This document shows, piece after piece, positions 38,401 through 50,398 of a stretch of 64,000 bases of DNA (positions are counted from its first letter, which is position 1; each line of letters starts with the position of its first letter). A program made the position numbers and the translations under genes. A model generated the notes under the pieces. The model saw nothing but the letters and a program-made list of their open reading frames with translations, was not told where the DNA came from and did not search any database. Location of the stretch: contig CAWJHQ010000005.1 in NCBI GenBank assembly GCA_963842775.1, positions 124,001 to 188,000 on the forward strand, written 5' to 3'. The DNA comes from R-RK-3 sp963842775. Its GTDB lineage: Bacteria > Pseudomonadota > Alphaproteobacteria > Rhizobiales > Rhodomicrobiaceae.

Positions 38401-41400
38401 CTAGAGCTGGTGGGTCGGCGGCGGCAGATCAAGGTGGCGCGATCTCACAAATTCGTAAAGCAGCGTTTCGCCCTGATCCAAAAGCGCGGACGGAATCTCC
38501 ATCAAACGTGGCGTTTCCGTCCAAAGCAACGCTGCGCGGACGGGTTTTCCTGGGAAAAGCCGCTGCAAGAGCCAGACGATATGCCGCGAGCTGGGCGATG
38601 TAGCGCATCGGAGCCGCCTCGGCGCTTGCCGGAACCGCAGCGCCGCTCTTGAAATCGACGACGAAAGTCGCGTCCGTCCCGCAGACAAGCCGGTCCACCT
38701 GCCCGGAAATGATCGCGGGCGGCTCCGCTGGCGAACGCGGCGGCAGTTCGGCGGCGAGCGCCACTTCTGCCTGGCTCCCGGGCCCGAAGACCTCTCCGAA
38801 CCCTGCGTCGCCTAAAATGTCGAGGACAGCCGCGAGGAGCGCCTCGCGCTGTCTCTGCGGCATTCGCCGCGCCTCCGCCGCCAGAAAGCGCGTGCCGGCG
38901 CGTTGCCTGTCATGCGAGAGCACCCCTGGAAGCAGCTCAAGCAAACGGTGCACCATACGGCCACGCAGGAGCGCCTCATCGGGTGAGCGGGCCATGCCGC
39001 CCGGCACCGCGACGCCGCGTTGCGGCAGTTCAAGCCGCGACGGATTGAGCAGCAGCGGGCGCGCGGCCTTGGCCGCTTGCCTTCCGATCCAATCGGGCGT
39101 CGGAGGCGATGCGAGTTCCACACCTTCGACGGACCTTTCGGGCACCGGCGCGGTTTGCTGACAGTCCATTCGACGCACCGTGCCACCAAGCCCGTCCGTA
39201 GCTTCGCTCAGCCGCGCGCCTAGTCCATCCGAGATCAGATCGTACCAGCAACCCTTGTCGCGCGCCTGCGTGCCTTCGAAGCCGGCGACATAAAGACGGT
39301 CGCGCGCGCGGGTCATCGCCACATAGAGCAGGCGCTGATATTCCTCGCGCTCGCGCCGCTGGGCAGCCTCGCAGGCTTCCCGTATCTGCGGAACAAGCTT
39401 CGATCCCGGCAGCAGCCATGCGGGGATCGTATCCATGCCGCGCATCGATGCCGGCGCAGCCAGCCCTACCAGACCGCCGCGCGATGCGCTGCGCGCCGAG
39501 CACGTATCCGCCAGGAAGACGATATTCGCCTCCAGCCCTTTGGAGCCATGCACCGTCATCACCCGGACTTCATCGCGCTCCTGCTCCATGTCGCGCTTGA
39601 TCTCGGGACCGGAGACACGCAGCCAATGCAGAAAGCCCTGCAGGCTCGGCGTCTGGCTCGCCTCATAATCGATCGCGAGACTGAGAAATTCGTCGATCGC
39701 ATCGCCGGCCTCCGGGCCGAGACGCGCCAGCAAGGCGCGGCGCAATCCGTCGGATTCGAGCCGCGCCATGTAGAACTCAAACGGCTTTTCGCGCGCCATC
39801 GCCTCGCGCCAGCCGACGCAATTGCCGGACCGCGGCGGCACAGGCGGGATCATCATGCACCTTGGCGGCAAGCGCATCCGATAGGCTGCCGCTTCGTCCA
39901 TGGCCGATGCGGAAGAGATCGTCATCGTCGAAATCGAAGGCCGGACTTTTCAGCAGCGCTGCCAGGGTCAAATCGTCCTCCGGCAGCAGCAGGCAATCGC
40001 CAAGCGCCATGAGATCCATCACCGCGAGTTGCTCGGTGAGCTGCATGCGGTCGGCGCCCGCCACTGGGATGCCAAGGCCTTTGAGCGCTTTCACCATCGG
40101 CGCGGCGAAGGGCGCCCGCTTGCGCACGAGAATCAGGATGTCGCCGGCGCGAACGGGCCGGTTCAGCGAGGCAAGCCGTTCCCCGCTGTCGAGCCAGTGC
40201 CGGATCTGCCGCGCGATGCGGTTCGCCAGCATCACGGCGGGCGGCGGCGCTTCTGCGCTTTCCGCGAACGGCTCCCATGCCGGGACGGCATCGCGCTTCT
40301 CGGCTTGTTCGACAGGCCAGATTTCGACGAGCCCAGCCTCGCCGTCGCGATGGGCGAAATGGCGGATCGGCTTGCCGTCGGCCGTCAATCCCGGCGTACG
40401 GTCGCTGTCGGAGAAAACGAGATCGACGGCTTCGAGCACCGCCCTTGTGCTGCGGAACGACAAGGCCAGTGGCGCCTCGCGCCACGTCTCCTTGGCGGCG
40501 CGGGCACGGGCGGCATAGTCGCGGCCGGCTTCGGCGAATTGGCGCGGCTCGGCGCCTTGGAAGCCGTAGATCGATTGCTTCTCGTCGCCAACCGCGAAGA
40601 GCGTGCGGTGACGTTCCTCGACACCTTCGCCAGCGAAGAACTCTCCCGTCAGCGCCCGGACCAGCGCCCATTGCCGAGGGCTGGTGTCCTGCGCTTCGTC
40701 GACCAGGATGTGGTTCAAGTCCGCGTCCAGCCGGAACAGTACCCAGGCGGCGGCGTCCGAGCGCTGGAAGAGCGCTGCGGTGCGAGCGATCAGCCCATCG
40801 AAATCGAGGGCGCTGCGCTGCGCCTTGGCGTCCTCATAACGCTGCAGCACCGCATCGCCGATGCTGATAAGAGCGGCGGTCGCGATGGCGACTTGCAATG
40901 CGCGCCGCCTGCATTCAAGCGCGGAGAAATCGTCCCGCGCCCGGCACAGCTCCTCGGCAACGCCTGGATGCATCACACGGATGGTCTTGGTGATGAAGCG
41001 CGCGTCGGAACGCGGCTCGCTCTTTTCGGTGAGGAATGCCTTGGCGAGCGCTTTCGCTCTCCCTACGTCCGGCAAGCCGCGCGCCGCGGCGAGGCAGTCG
41101 GCCAGCGCCTTGTCGGTTGCCTTCCCTTCATGTAATGCGACGACAGCACGCGCTATCAGTGTGTCCGGCCCAAGTGCGGCTTGTTTTGCCAGAAGACCGT
41201 CGAGGCTATCGGCGCGTCCAATGCCGAGCGCCGCGCGGATTGCCCGCTCAATGCCAAGGAACAGGTCGTCGCCCTCCTGGCGCCGGATAAGGGCGATGAT
41301 CTCTTCGCGGCGGCCCATCAGATCGGCGAGCAGATCGTGAAACTGATCCTCACCCGCATAGGCGACGGCAATGGTCAGCGCCCTGCCGAGCGCGCTTTCC

Positions 41401-41951
41401 GGCGCTTTGGCGGCCTCATGGAGAACGGCATTAATAGCCTCGCCAAGCGCGGCACGCTGTTCCGCGTCGGTGAGCACGGTGAAGCTCGGCGGAGCGCCCG
41501 CTTCCAGCGGAAAGCGACGCAATACCCGGTCGCAAAAGGCGTGAATTGTCATGATCTTCAGCCCGCCCGGCGCATCGAGCACCTTGGCGAACAGGCAGCG
41601 GGCGAAATTCAGCTCCTCCGCCGAAGGCTCGCGATCCAGAACCTTCGCGAGTTCGCCGCGCAGCGCCGCATCGGGCTTAGCCGGCCAGCGGCTCAGCTCG
41701 CGGATCAGGCGGTTGGACATTTCCGCCGCCGCAGCTTTGGTAAAGGTGAGGCAGAGAATGGTTTCTGCCGGCGCGCCGGACAGCAGCAAGCGCAGTACGC
41801 GCTGCACCAGCACATGCGTTTTTCCCGTGCCCGCATTCGCCGAAACCCAGGCCGAGATCTTCGGGTCCGCCGCCAGCCTTTGCTGATCGGCAGCCTTCCG
41901 CCGCGCATCCGCAAGAGCGGAAGCTACCGGCAGGCCAACAATGTGCCCCAA
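38401..41951 (-). CDS. addA: AddA, helicase-nuclease subunit of AddAB (frame changes near 39813 and 38585)
   Basis: About 1180 residues. UvrD-type helicase: WVSANAGTGKTHVLVQRVLR (Walker A), CLTFTKAAAAEMSNRL, NHILVDEAQDTSPRQWALVR (Walker B), FAVGDEKQSIYGFQGAEP, VRVMTVHGSKGLEANIVFLA, and a C-terminal nuclease with ATFVVDFKSGA. Start is TTG at 41951 behind AAGAGGGA, 7 bases after the addB stop. One extra base near 39813 (RRL then REAMAREKP) and another change near 38585 break the frame; the final part ends PPPTHQL. It repairs double-strand breaks with AddB. Loss would be costly, so indel error is likely. Confidence 0.93.
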
Positions 41952-41957
41952 TCCCTC

Positions 41958-44900
41958 TTATCCCTCTTCGGTCGCTCCCTTCCATTCGGCTACGCGTGCC
42001 AGATGTGCGTAGTCGTCGAAACGGTAGCTGTCGGTAAACGCGGCCCGCCTCATCGCCGGATAGGGCGTGGCCGCGTCGTCGAAGCGCTCGATCAGCGCAG
42101 TGAGGCCTTTGCGGGCGGCTCTGGCGAGCACGTCCGGAGGCTCTTTGGTAAGCTCGCGTTCCAGCCCGGCAGGGTCGCCGCCCTTGGCCGAGATGTAGGC
42201 GAGCTTGACGACCTTGCGGCTTGCAAGACCGTCGTAATGCCCCTCGAAAGCGATCAGGGCTTCCAGGGGCAATTGCGGTGCCTTGAATTCCGCGACGGCT
42301 GAATCCGTCGGCATGGCACCGCTCTTGTAATCGTAGAGGGCAAGCCCTCCATCGGGATGGAGATCGATCCGGTCGGCGCGGGCGCGCAAGGTAAACGGCC
42401 CTTGCGGTGCCTCGAACGTCAATTCGCCAGGCACTTCGGTGAGGACGTGCGCATCGCCGCGCCTAGCCTGCTCGGTCTCCTCGAACCACGATGCGAAACG
42501 CTCCAATCGCGGTCGCCAGAATGCGCTGATTCGGGCGTGGTCGCCATAGAGCGACGCGCATTGGTCGAACATGGCGAGCAGTTCACGGCTCGCCGCGGGC
42601 GGCAGCACGCCGGGGAAACGCCGCGCAAAACGATGCAGCATTTCATGGATGATCTGGCCACGCTCGGAGCCGCCTGGCCCGGCTTCAAGCGGGTTCAGCG
42701 GGCTGAGCTCGAGGATGTGCTTGGCGTAGATCGCATAAGGGTTCGCGATCAGCAGCTGAATGTCGGAGACGCTGAGGCGCCTTGGGCGCGCATCCAGCGG
42801 AGGACGGGGCGTTGGCGGCTTCGCGGGCGGCACGGCTTCCGCTTGGTTGCGCGCGGCCGACCATTGTGCCCACGGTTTTCGCGCCGCCAGCACGCCATCC
42901 AGGCCGAGGCCTTGCAGAAGCGCTTCGACCCGCATCAGCCAGCGGCTCGGCACGGTCGGCGCACCACCGGATTTCAGTGACCGGGTGAGCACCACTTCAC
43001 CCGCGCCCATCATCTGGCAGAAATCATGCGCGGCAAGGCGAATGCGCCGTTCCGGCGAGGGCAGACCGAGCGCCGCACGCGTCGACCGGTTGAGCCAGGG
43101 GCCGGGATCGGCGGCTTCCGGCCATGTGCCCTCGTTAAGGCCTGCGATGACCACCAGATCGGCGGAGGTAAGCCGCGCCTCCATCGCGCCGAGGATCTGC
43201 AAACGAGGATGCGAGCCTATGGCGGGCCTTGTCTTTTCCAGGCGGATCAGACTGCGAAACAAGGCTGGATAGTCGCCGAGCGCAATGGCCGGACCGGGAG
43301 CGTCGCTGGCGAGCGTGCGCATGAACGCCGTCATCGCCGCGCCATCGGGTCCCTCCGCCAAAGCGGCGCTGCTGCCGACCTCGTCCGCCGCAAGCAGTTC
43401 AGCGGCCGTGGCATGAGCGGCGGCAAGCTCGGCGAAGGGGACATTGGCTCGCCGCACGAGCCGCAACAACGGCCGCAATGCCTCCTTGAGGGCCGCCAGC
43501 AGCGCATCGGCGGTTTCCCACTCTTCGTCCGAAAGCCGGTCGATGGCGCGGTGGCGAGGCTTGGTCTTCTTCGCCAGAACCAGACTTCTTGCGAGCGCAT
43601 CCAGCCCTTCGCCGCACCAGGCCTGCCGCATTCCGGCGATTTCCAGGATGCGGGCCGCGCTCTGTGCCTTGCCCTCAGGCAGGCCGAGCCGGGTGAGCGG
43701 ATGTTTCAGCAATGCGAGCAGCGTGATCTGGGAACCGGTGGCGGCCGCTTCGGCGACCAGATCGTAAAAGATGCCCGCCGGCGTGGCACGCAGCATCTCG
43801 CCCGCCGCTCGCCGCGAGCGAGAGACCCCAGCGGCCCAACTCGGCAGCAACCCGTCGCGCCAGCGCCCTGTCCGGCGTGACGAGATTGGCCGTTTTGCCC
43901 GGCGTCTCCATCGCTTCGCGCAGGACCAATGCAATCGCCGCCGCTTCTTCCTGCTCGGTCGGCGCGGCGATGAGCGAGACCGGCCTGAGGCTCTCCCGAA
44001 TGCCCGCCGGATCGGCCTTGCCAGTGAATTGCGGCCATAGACCGACGGTTGAAGCGGGGCGCATCGCTTCGCTGAGGAAGCTCAGCCTATGGCTCGCCGC
44101 GCCTGCGGGACCCGTGCCCTTCACGACTGAAACATCCCGCCGGGTAGCGTTCAGGCCGGTGAGCAGGTGATGCAGTCCGGCCTGGGGATGCTCCGGATGC
44201 TCGGCGGTGGCCTGCCAACTCACCTCGTCCAGCGCCATATCGAGGCCAGGAAGCACGATGGCCCCGCCCCCCAGATCGAGCACCGCCCGCATCAATTCAG
44301 CGGTCGCCGGAATACTGCCCGTCGAGCCCGCGATGATGACCGGCGTTTTAGGCGCCAATTCGCGCAGCCGCGCGGTCTCCAGCGCCATGATGCGGTTGCG
44401 CCGGGCGACCGGATTGAGCAGCCCTCGCTCCGCGAGATAGGCTGGCCACATCTCCAGCACGATTCCGAGGAAGCTGAGCGACATCTGCTCATGCGCAGCG
44501 AAACGCTCGGGCATCATTTCGCGCAAGCGGCGGAGGTCGACGCCTTCGGTTTCGGCCTCGTCCATCAGCCGCATCAGCTCCAGCGCCAGTTCGGCGGCGG
44601 CGGCGGGCGTGTCGGCGATGCGCAGCGCGGTGTCGCCGGAGATGCGGCCCTTGCGCAGGTTTTTTGCCCAGGCCAGCACGAGCTGGGTCAGCGCCATGCG
44701 GCGGTCGAGCGCTGCGATGGCCGGCGCGACCGGCAGATCGGGACGGCCATCCGCTTCGCCTTCATCATCGGGCTGAAGCAGCAGCAAAGCGTCTTCCTCG
44801 GCGCTGCCGAGCGGTTTTATGCGCGGCAGCAGTGTCGCTCGGACATCCGAGGCGCGCAGGAAAGCGTCGGCAAGGGCACGGCAGGCGGCGCGATTCGGCA

Positions 44901-45090
44901 GGTAGATTTGATATGCGGCGAGTTCAGCGGGGCCGGGCGGCGTTCCGCCCTCGCGTGGCAGGTTTCCGTCAAGAATGGCCCGCACCAGCGCATCGAGAAA
45001 CGGCGCGGAAGGCGGGATGGTGAAAATGCGCCCACGCGCACCACCGGCCCCGCCCCCAAAAAATTGCAGCTCAGGCTGCGTGGAGGCCAT
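41958..45090 (-). CDS. addB: AddB, second subunit of the AddAB helicase-nuclease (frame change near 43805)
   Basis: About 1040 residues. The N-terminal part has RGRIFTIPPSAPFLDALVRA, YLPNRAACRALADAFL and APKTPVIIAGSTGSIPATAE. After the frame change comes MLRATPAGIFYDLVAEAAAT. The C-terminal RecB-like nuclease shows FTLRARADRIDLHPDGGLAL and DYKSG. No Fe-S cysteine set is evident, as expected for alphaproteobacterial AddB. The ATG at 45090 overlaps the end of murU by 20 bases, and the stop is 6 bases before addA, so murU, addB and addA are tightly coupled. Confidence 0.93.
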
Positions 45091-45800
45091 TCAGCCGCCT
45101 TTCCGCATCCTCCAACGCGGCCGGGGTGCCGATATGCATCCACGTGCCGTCGAGAGTGATGCTGGAGAGACGCCCCGCGCTTAGCGCCCGATCCCACATC
45201 AGATTGATGGAGAACGGACCATCCGGGCAGTCGGCGAACAGGCGCGGATGGTTGATCGACGCGCCGGCGAAGATGAAGGGCGCGGTTTCGTCCTTCCGCC
45301 GCCGGTGCACATCGCCTTTATCGCCAACACTGAAATCGCCCCGCCCGGAATAGCCCAGGCTCGACGCCACCGGCGCAAGCAGCAGCAGGCTGTCCATCTC
45401 ATCCGGGTTCCAGGCGTCGATCATGCGGGTAAGCGTCGCTCCCTGATTCTCGATCCATACCGAATCAGAATTATGAACGAAGAATCCGGTACTTCCGAGC
45501 AGATGCAGTGTTTTGTTCACAGCTCCGCCGGTGTCGAGCAGCTGGTCGCGCTCGTCCGAGATGGTGATATGCGGCGTCGTGCGGCCGCGAAGATGCGCCT
45601 CGATCTGATCGGGCTAGGTAATGCACGTTGACGACCGCTTCGGCGATGCCGGCTTCGGCCAGGCGGTCGAGCACATGGTCGAGGAGAGGCCGCCCGGCAA
45701 GCCACACCAGCGGTTTGGGAACGCTGTCGGTGAGAGGCCGCATCCGCTGGCCGAGGCCAGCCGCAAGCACCAGGGCACGGGTAGGACGGTCGCCGGACAT
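45071..45800 (-). CDS. murU: MurU-type nucleotidyltransferase (frame change near 45612)
   Basis: About 243 residues. N-terminal nucleotide motif LVLAAGLGQRMRPLTDSVPK, then LVWLAGRPLLDHVLDRLAEA and VVNVHYLA, where the frame changes. It continues DTGGAVNKTLHLLG, FVHNSDSVWIE and APFIFAGASINHPRLF, ending HAA. Family: uridylylates N-acetylmuramic acid 1-phosphate in peptidoglycan recycling. GAGAGGATT precedes the ATG. The kinase that makes its substrate (AmgK) is fused to TsaE just upstream, which supports the MurU call over a general sugar nucleotidyltransferase. Confidence 0.88.
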
Positions 45801-45880
45801 TCGCTGAATCCTCTCGATGGCACGATCGGGAAAAATGGACGCCGGTTTTCCCGAAAAAATCGTGCGAAAACAAAAGAACT

Positions 45881-47420
45881 TTAAAGTCTTGCCGCGAGGC
45901 TCGCCACGTCTCCCGGCAATTCGCGCTCATACCATGATTTCAATCGGGCGAGATGAGGGTCGTTAAGATTTTCAGCAAGATAGCGGGCGACACGCGGCAG
46001 ATGTTGCAGATAGGCGCGCTTGCCGTCGCGGCGGCAAAGCCGCGTGAAGATGCCGAGCAGCTTCGTCGCGCGCTGAGCGCCGAGCAGACGATAGGCGCGG
46101 AGGAACGCATTGACGTCGAAGCCCGCATCCGTCTGCGGCGGCGCGCTGGCAATAATAGGCGAGCAATGCCGCTTCGAGGCCCGCGGGCAGGTCGATCCGG
46201 GCGTCCTGCAGCAGGGAAACCAGATCATAGGCGAGATGGCCGCGCATGGCGTCCTGGAAATCTATGATGCCGAGCCGGTCCAGGCCATCCTCGCCGGATC
46301 GCCAGAGCAGATTGGGCGAGTGATAGTCCCGCAGCACCCAGCCGGCGGGCTGCCGCAGCAGCCAGTCGAACTGCTCGTCCCATAGCGCCGCGAATTCTTC
46401 GCGCACCGCTTGCGGCGTTTCCGCGCCACGAACGGCCGGCAGGAACCAGTCCACGACGAGCTCCGTTTCGATGCCCAGCGCCTCGCGGTCGAAATCCGGC
46501 AGGATATGGCTGACGCCACTCGCCGGCAGCACGCGGCGCGGGGGCTTCTTGCGCAGGATCAGGAGGGCGTCGACCGCAAGCTGACATGGGCCGAATAGAT
46601 CCAGCCCGTCCCCAGCCATTTTGGTCAAGGTTTCGTCGCCGAAATCATCCAGGATCAGCAGGCCGGCATCGAAATCCTGCGCATGAATACGGGGTGCGCA
46701 CAGGCCCGCTCCGCGCAAGGCTTCCGCGACCGCAACGAACGGCTTCACGTCCTCCGCCAGATGAGCGATCTGGCTGTAGGGCCGGTTCTGCCGGATCGGC
46801 GGCCCGTCGGGCATCTTCGGCGAGTCCATCAGCATCACGGACGCGCCGCTCGCCCGCAGCCGCGTATAGGCACGGGTAGACGCATCGCCGTTCAGATAAT
46901 GATGGTGCGCCTGGTTCCATTCCGTACCGCCGATGAAGCGGTCGAGCGCGGCGAAGCGCGCCAGCCTCGCGGCCCAATTGCCGAAGCCTTTGAGGCTCAT
47001 GTTGCGGCGGTCTGGCCGATCCGCTTCGGCGAGCGAAATCTCCAGCCGGTCGGCGGGGAGAGCGCCGCCCAGCCGTTCCGGCCACTCGGCGATGACGAGC
47101 CCCGCGTCCAGCGCCTCGCCAATGCCAAGTTCGGAGGCTTCGCTGAGGCCGGAGAGACGGTAGAAGTCGAAATGATGGATGGGGAAGCGATCGGTCTCGT
47201 AGGGCTGAACGAGCGCGAAGGTCGGACTGGGCACGTCCTCCTCGGGCCGCTCGGTTATTGCGCGGATGAGGAAACGCGCGAATGCCGACTTCCCCGCGCC
47301 GAGATCGCCCTTCAGCGCCAGGAAATCGCCCGGCCGAAGCCGGGGCGCGAGCTTACATGCAAGATGGCCCAGCGCCTCTTCGCTCAGATCGTCGAATTGC
47401 AGTCTCGCCGGAGCGGACAT
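45881..47420 (-). CDS. TsaE-AmgK fusion: t6A-synthesis ATPase plus cell-wall amino-sugar kinase (frame change near 46155)
   Basis: About 512 residues. Residues 1-150 are TsaE: LRPGDFLALKGDLGAGKSAF (Walker A), DVPSPTFALVQPYETDRFPI and HHFDFYRLSGLSEASELGIG. Residues about 165-500 are an APH-like kinase: GTEWNQAHHHYLNGDASTRA, SVMLMDSPKMPDGPP, LLILDDFGDETLTKM, VLRDYHSPNLLWR (catalytic) and LGIIDFQDAMRGHLAYDLVS (metal). After the frame change it ends LKSWYERELPGDVASLAARL. TsaE supports t6A37 modification of tRNA; AmgK phosphorylates MurNAc/GlcNAc for MurU. The fusion is known in Alphaproteobacteria. ATG at 47420 with GAGGAAG. Confidence 0.92.
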
Positions 47421-47514
47421 CGGCAGCTTCCTCGATGGGTCGCCCGAGGGAATTCGGGCAAGGAGCCGGCGCAAGCGGGTCAAGCCAAAAGCTTGCGCCC
47501 CGTTCCAATTCCAT

Positions 47515-47531
47515 CAGAACGGATTAGGCTC
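47515..47531. repeat. Possible fragment of the dispersed repeat
   Basis: The surrounding text (TTCCAATTCCATCAGAACGG followed by ATTAGGCTCTAG) resembles the head and tail of the repeats at 15627 and 29482 but lacks their middle. The assignment is weak. Confidence 0.3.
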
Positions 47532-47618
47532 TAGCGCAAGATCGCCGAAAAATGAAGCAAGCTGAATGCGCCGGGCACGTGGCACCAGTTCCGCACTGCA
47601 AAACCAAGGACTAGAGCC

Positions 47619-50205
47619 TTAGCCGAAAACGGAATGCAGCGGGTGGTCGGTGCCGCCGGGCGCCGCGGCCAGACTTTTCCCCGATCCGCTGGAAGACCCA
47701 CCCGACGGAGGCAGACCGGTCGTGCCGCGACGCAGCGCTCCCATCGGTATCAGCGCCGTCACGGTCGTGCCGACCCCTGGCGCCGAGCGCAGTGCAATGC
47801 GCCCGCCATGCAATTCGACGAGGCTCTTGACAATGGCCAGCCCCAGCCCCGCGCCGCGATGCTTCGACCCCTGCGACCGGCTCTCGAACCGCCCGAAGAC
47901 GCTCGCCTGATACTCCTCGGGAATGCCGACGCCTGAATCCTGCACCGCGAACGCCACCATTCCATCCTCGATCCGGCAGGACAGTGTGATCACCGAGCCT
48001 TCCGAGGAAAAGCCGATGGCATTCGACAGCAGATGGAACAGCACCTGCGTCAGCCGCTGGCGATCGGCCGTCACCATGTCCAGATCGGGCGCGATCTGCG
48101 TGTCGAGCGTGATGCCCGCCTTCGTCAGACGCTCCTTCACGCCCAGTTCGGCCGCATCGGCGATTTCGCGCACCGATACCGGCGCGAGCTTCAGCTCCAG
48201 TCCGCCCGCATCAATGGTGGTGAGGTCGAGAATGTCGTTGATGATGGCGAGCAGTTTGGTGCTGGATGTGCGGATGTCGTCCAAATATTCGTTCTGCTTG
48301 CCGTAGAGCGGCCCGACCGGCGGCTGGGCCAGCATCTCCGAAAAGCCAATGATATTGGTGAGCGGCGTGCGCAGCTCGTAGGAGACGTGGCTGAGGAACG
48401 TGTTCTTCAGCTTATCCGCCGCTTCCAGCGCTTCATTGCGCTCGATCAGCGCCAGCTCGACGCGCTTGGTGTCGCTGATGTCGATATAGGTCAGCACCGT
48501 GCCGCCGTCGGGCAGCGGCACGCCCGCATAGGCGAGCGCGATCCCGTCCGGCCGCGTCACCGTGCCGTCGAATGTTTCGCGCGCCTCGAACATGCCGGTA
48601 ACAGCGGCATGCGCGGTGGTCCAGGGCTCGGTGCCGTCGAGCAGCGGCTGGCATTCCGTGCTTACTTCATCGATATGCGGACCGGTTTCCAGAAACGCAG
48701 TATTCAGCTTCCAGATATGGGCGAACGCGGCATTGAACAGCTTCAGGCGTCCGTCTGAGCCGAACAAGGCAACGCCCTCGCGCAGATTGTCGAGGGTTTC
48801 GCGCTGCACATTGATGAGTGCGTTATAGCGGCTTTCGAGAGCCAGCCGCTCGGTGACATCGTCCAGCAGATAGGTGATGCCGCCATCGGGACGCCGGTCG
48901 CCAAGCACATGGATCGTGCGCCCATTCGGCAGATACCACCAATCTTCAAGCGCTTCGGTGTCTTCGATCAGCTTGAGCTGGCTTTCCCGCCATTTGCGGT
49001 AATCGGGCTGTTCCGGCAATTGCCGCTTCTGCCGCAAATGGTCGAATAGCTCGCCGAGCATGGGCTTGCCGTTCAGCCAGACCGGATCGAGGTCCCACAT
49101 GTCGCGGAAAGCCTGATTGTAAAAGCTCATCCGCTGATCGGCGGCGAAGATGGCCACCGCCGTCGACACGCGGTCAAGCGTGCGCGCCTGACCGGTCATC
49201 TGGCGGGACAATTCGTCCTGGACGTTTTCCAGGGGCGCGATATCGATCACCGCGCCGGCGCTGGCGCGGCCGACGGGCACCACGATGGTGTCGAAGCTGC
49301 GCCGCTCACCGGCGACAACCGTTTGCAGCCGCTTGCGGAAGGTATCGCCGCCGGCGAGCGCGGTTTCCGCGGCCCGGCGCTGCCGCGTTTCCAAAAGCTC
49401 GCGCTGCTGGTCGAGCACTTCGTCGGCTCGGGCTGCTTCGACGGCGGAGACATAGGCGCGATTGACCCAGATCAGCCTGCCATCAGGATCGCGGAACCAC
49501 ACCGGCATGGGAAGCGCATCGAGCAGCGCCTTCTGCGAGGCAAGCTCCTCATTGGCCGCGCGCTGCTGGCGCAAAAGATTGGCCAGTTCGACCCGGCGCC
49601 CGGCGAGATCGCGAAATTTGAGATAATATCCGCTGCCCGAGGCCCGCGCCTCGGCTTCGATATGCGGACCGGCCAGGGTTTTCAGCGTCATTTCAAACGG
49701 GACGGCCGCTGGCTTTCAGCTCCTTGAGCCGGTTTTCCAGGCTCAGCGCGGCGCCGCGCTCCATCCAGGAGGCGAAGCGCATCAGATTGCGCAGCTTCAG
49801 GGGAACGCCGAGCTTGGCATCCAGAACGTGATTGACCAGTCGCGGCGTGCCGTCCGCTTCGAAAGCGATCAGCGCCTGCGGTTCCGCCATCACGATAGAC
49901 TGGGCGATTTCCAGTTCCTGCCGGAGCGCCTTCATCGCCTCGGCGGAGCGGCTTTCCGAAAGTCTGACCCGCGAGGCCGCTCGCAGGAAAAGTACGGCCG
50001 CTCCGGAGGCGGCGAGGATGACGCCGCTGACCACCGCGACGACCAGAAGTTCGCTCACCGTCGTTGCGGTTTGCGCGCCCTCGGCGGGCAGCGTGATGGC
50101 TGCGGCGCGTCCAAGCGCCGCGGCGACGCCAAGCACAGCAGCCGTGATGAACGCGGCGGGCCGGCGCCGCCAACCGACAGATCGCATAAAGGCATCAGCA
50201 TGCAT
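47619..50205 (-). CDS. Multi-PAS sensor histidine kinase (frame change near 49695)
   Basis: About 860 residues. ATG at 50205 with GGAG upstream. One or two N-terminal membrane spans (ELLVVAVVSGVILAASGAAV), then several PAS modules (PVWFRDPDGRLIWVNRAYVS, AIFAADQRMSFYNQAFRDMW, VALFGSDGRLKLFNAAFAHI and LAYAGVPLPDGGTVLTYIDI), HisKA box TFLSHVSYELRTPLTNIIGF with the phospho-His, and HATPase motifs (LLSNAIGFSS, DSGVGIPEEY, GAGLGLAIVKSL). The C-terminal tail is Gly/Ser-rich. It lies between ahcY and tsaE, where many Alphaproteobacteria keep such a kinase; the architecture recalls DivL, but a His is present instead of the Tyr of Caulobacter DivL. That identification is tentative. Confidence 0.88.
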
Positions 50206-50398
50206 CAGGCGTCTCCGCAAGGCAGCCGGGGCGATGAGAAGCGCCCGGCTTAGCCCACAATGGGACGAATCGCCCGTTACTTTAGCGTTAACAGGAAAGC
50301 GGGCCTAATCGTTGCGCGTGTATTTACGCAGAAATTCGCGCAATTTCGCGGGGCTGGGGAAAACCCTGTCCCGCTTGCCCGCTCCCATTGTCCCCCAA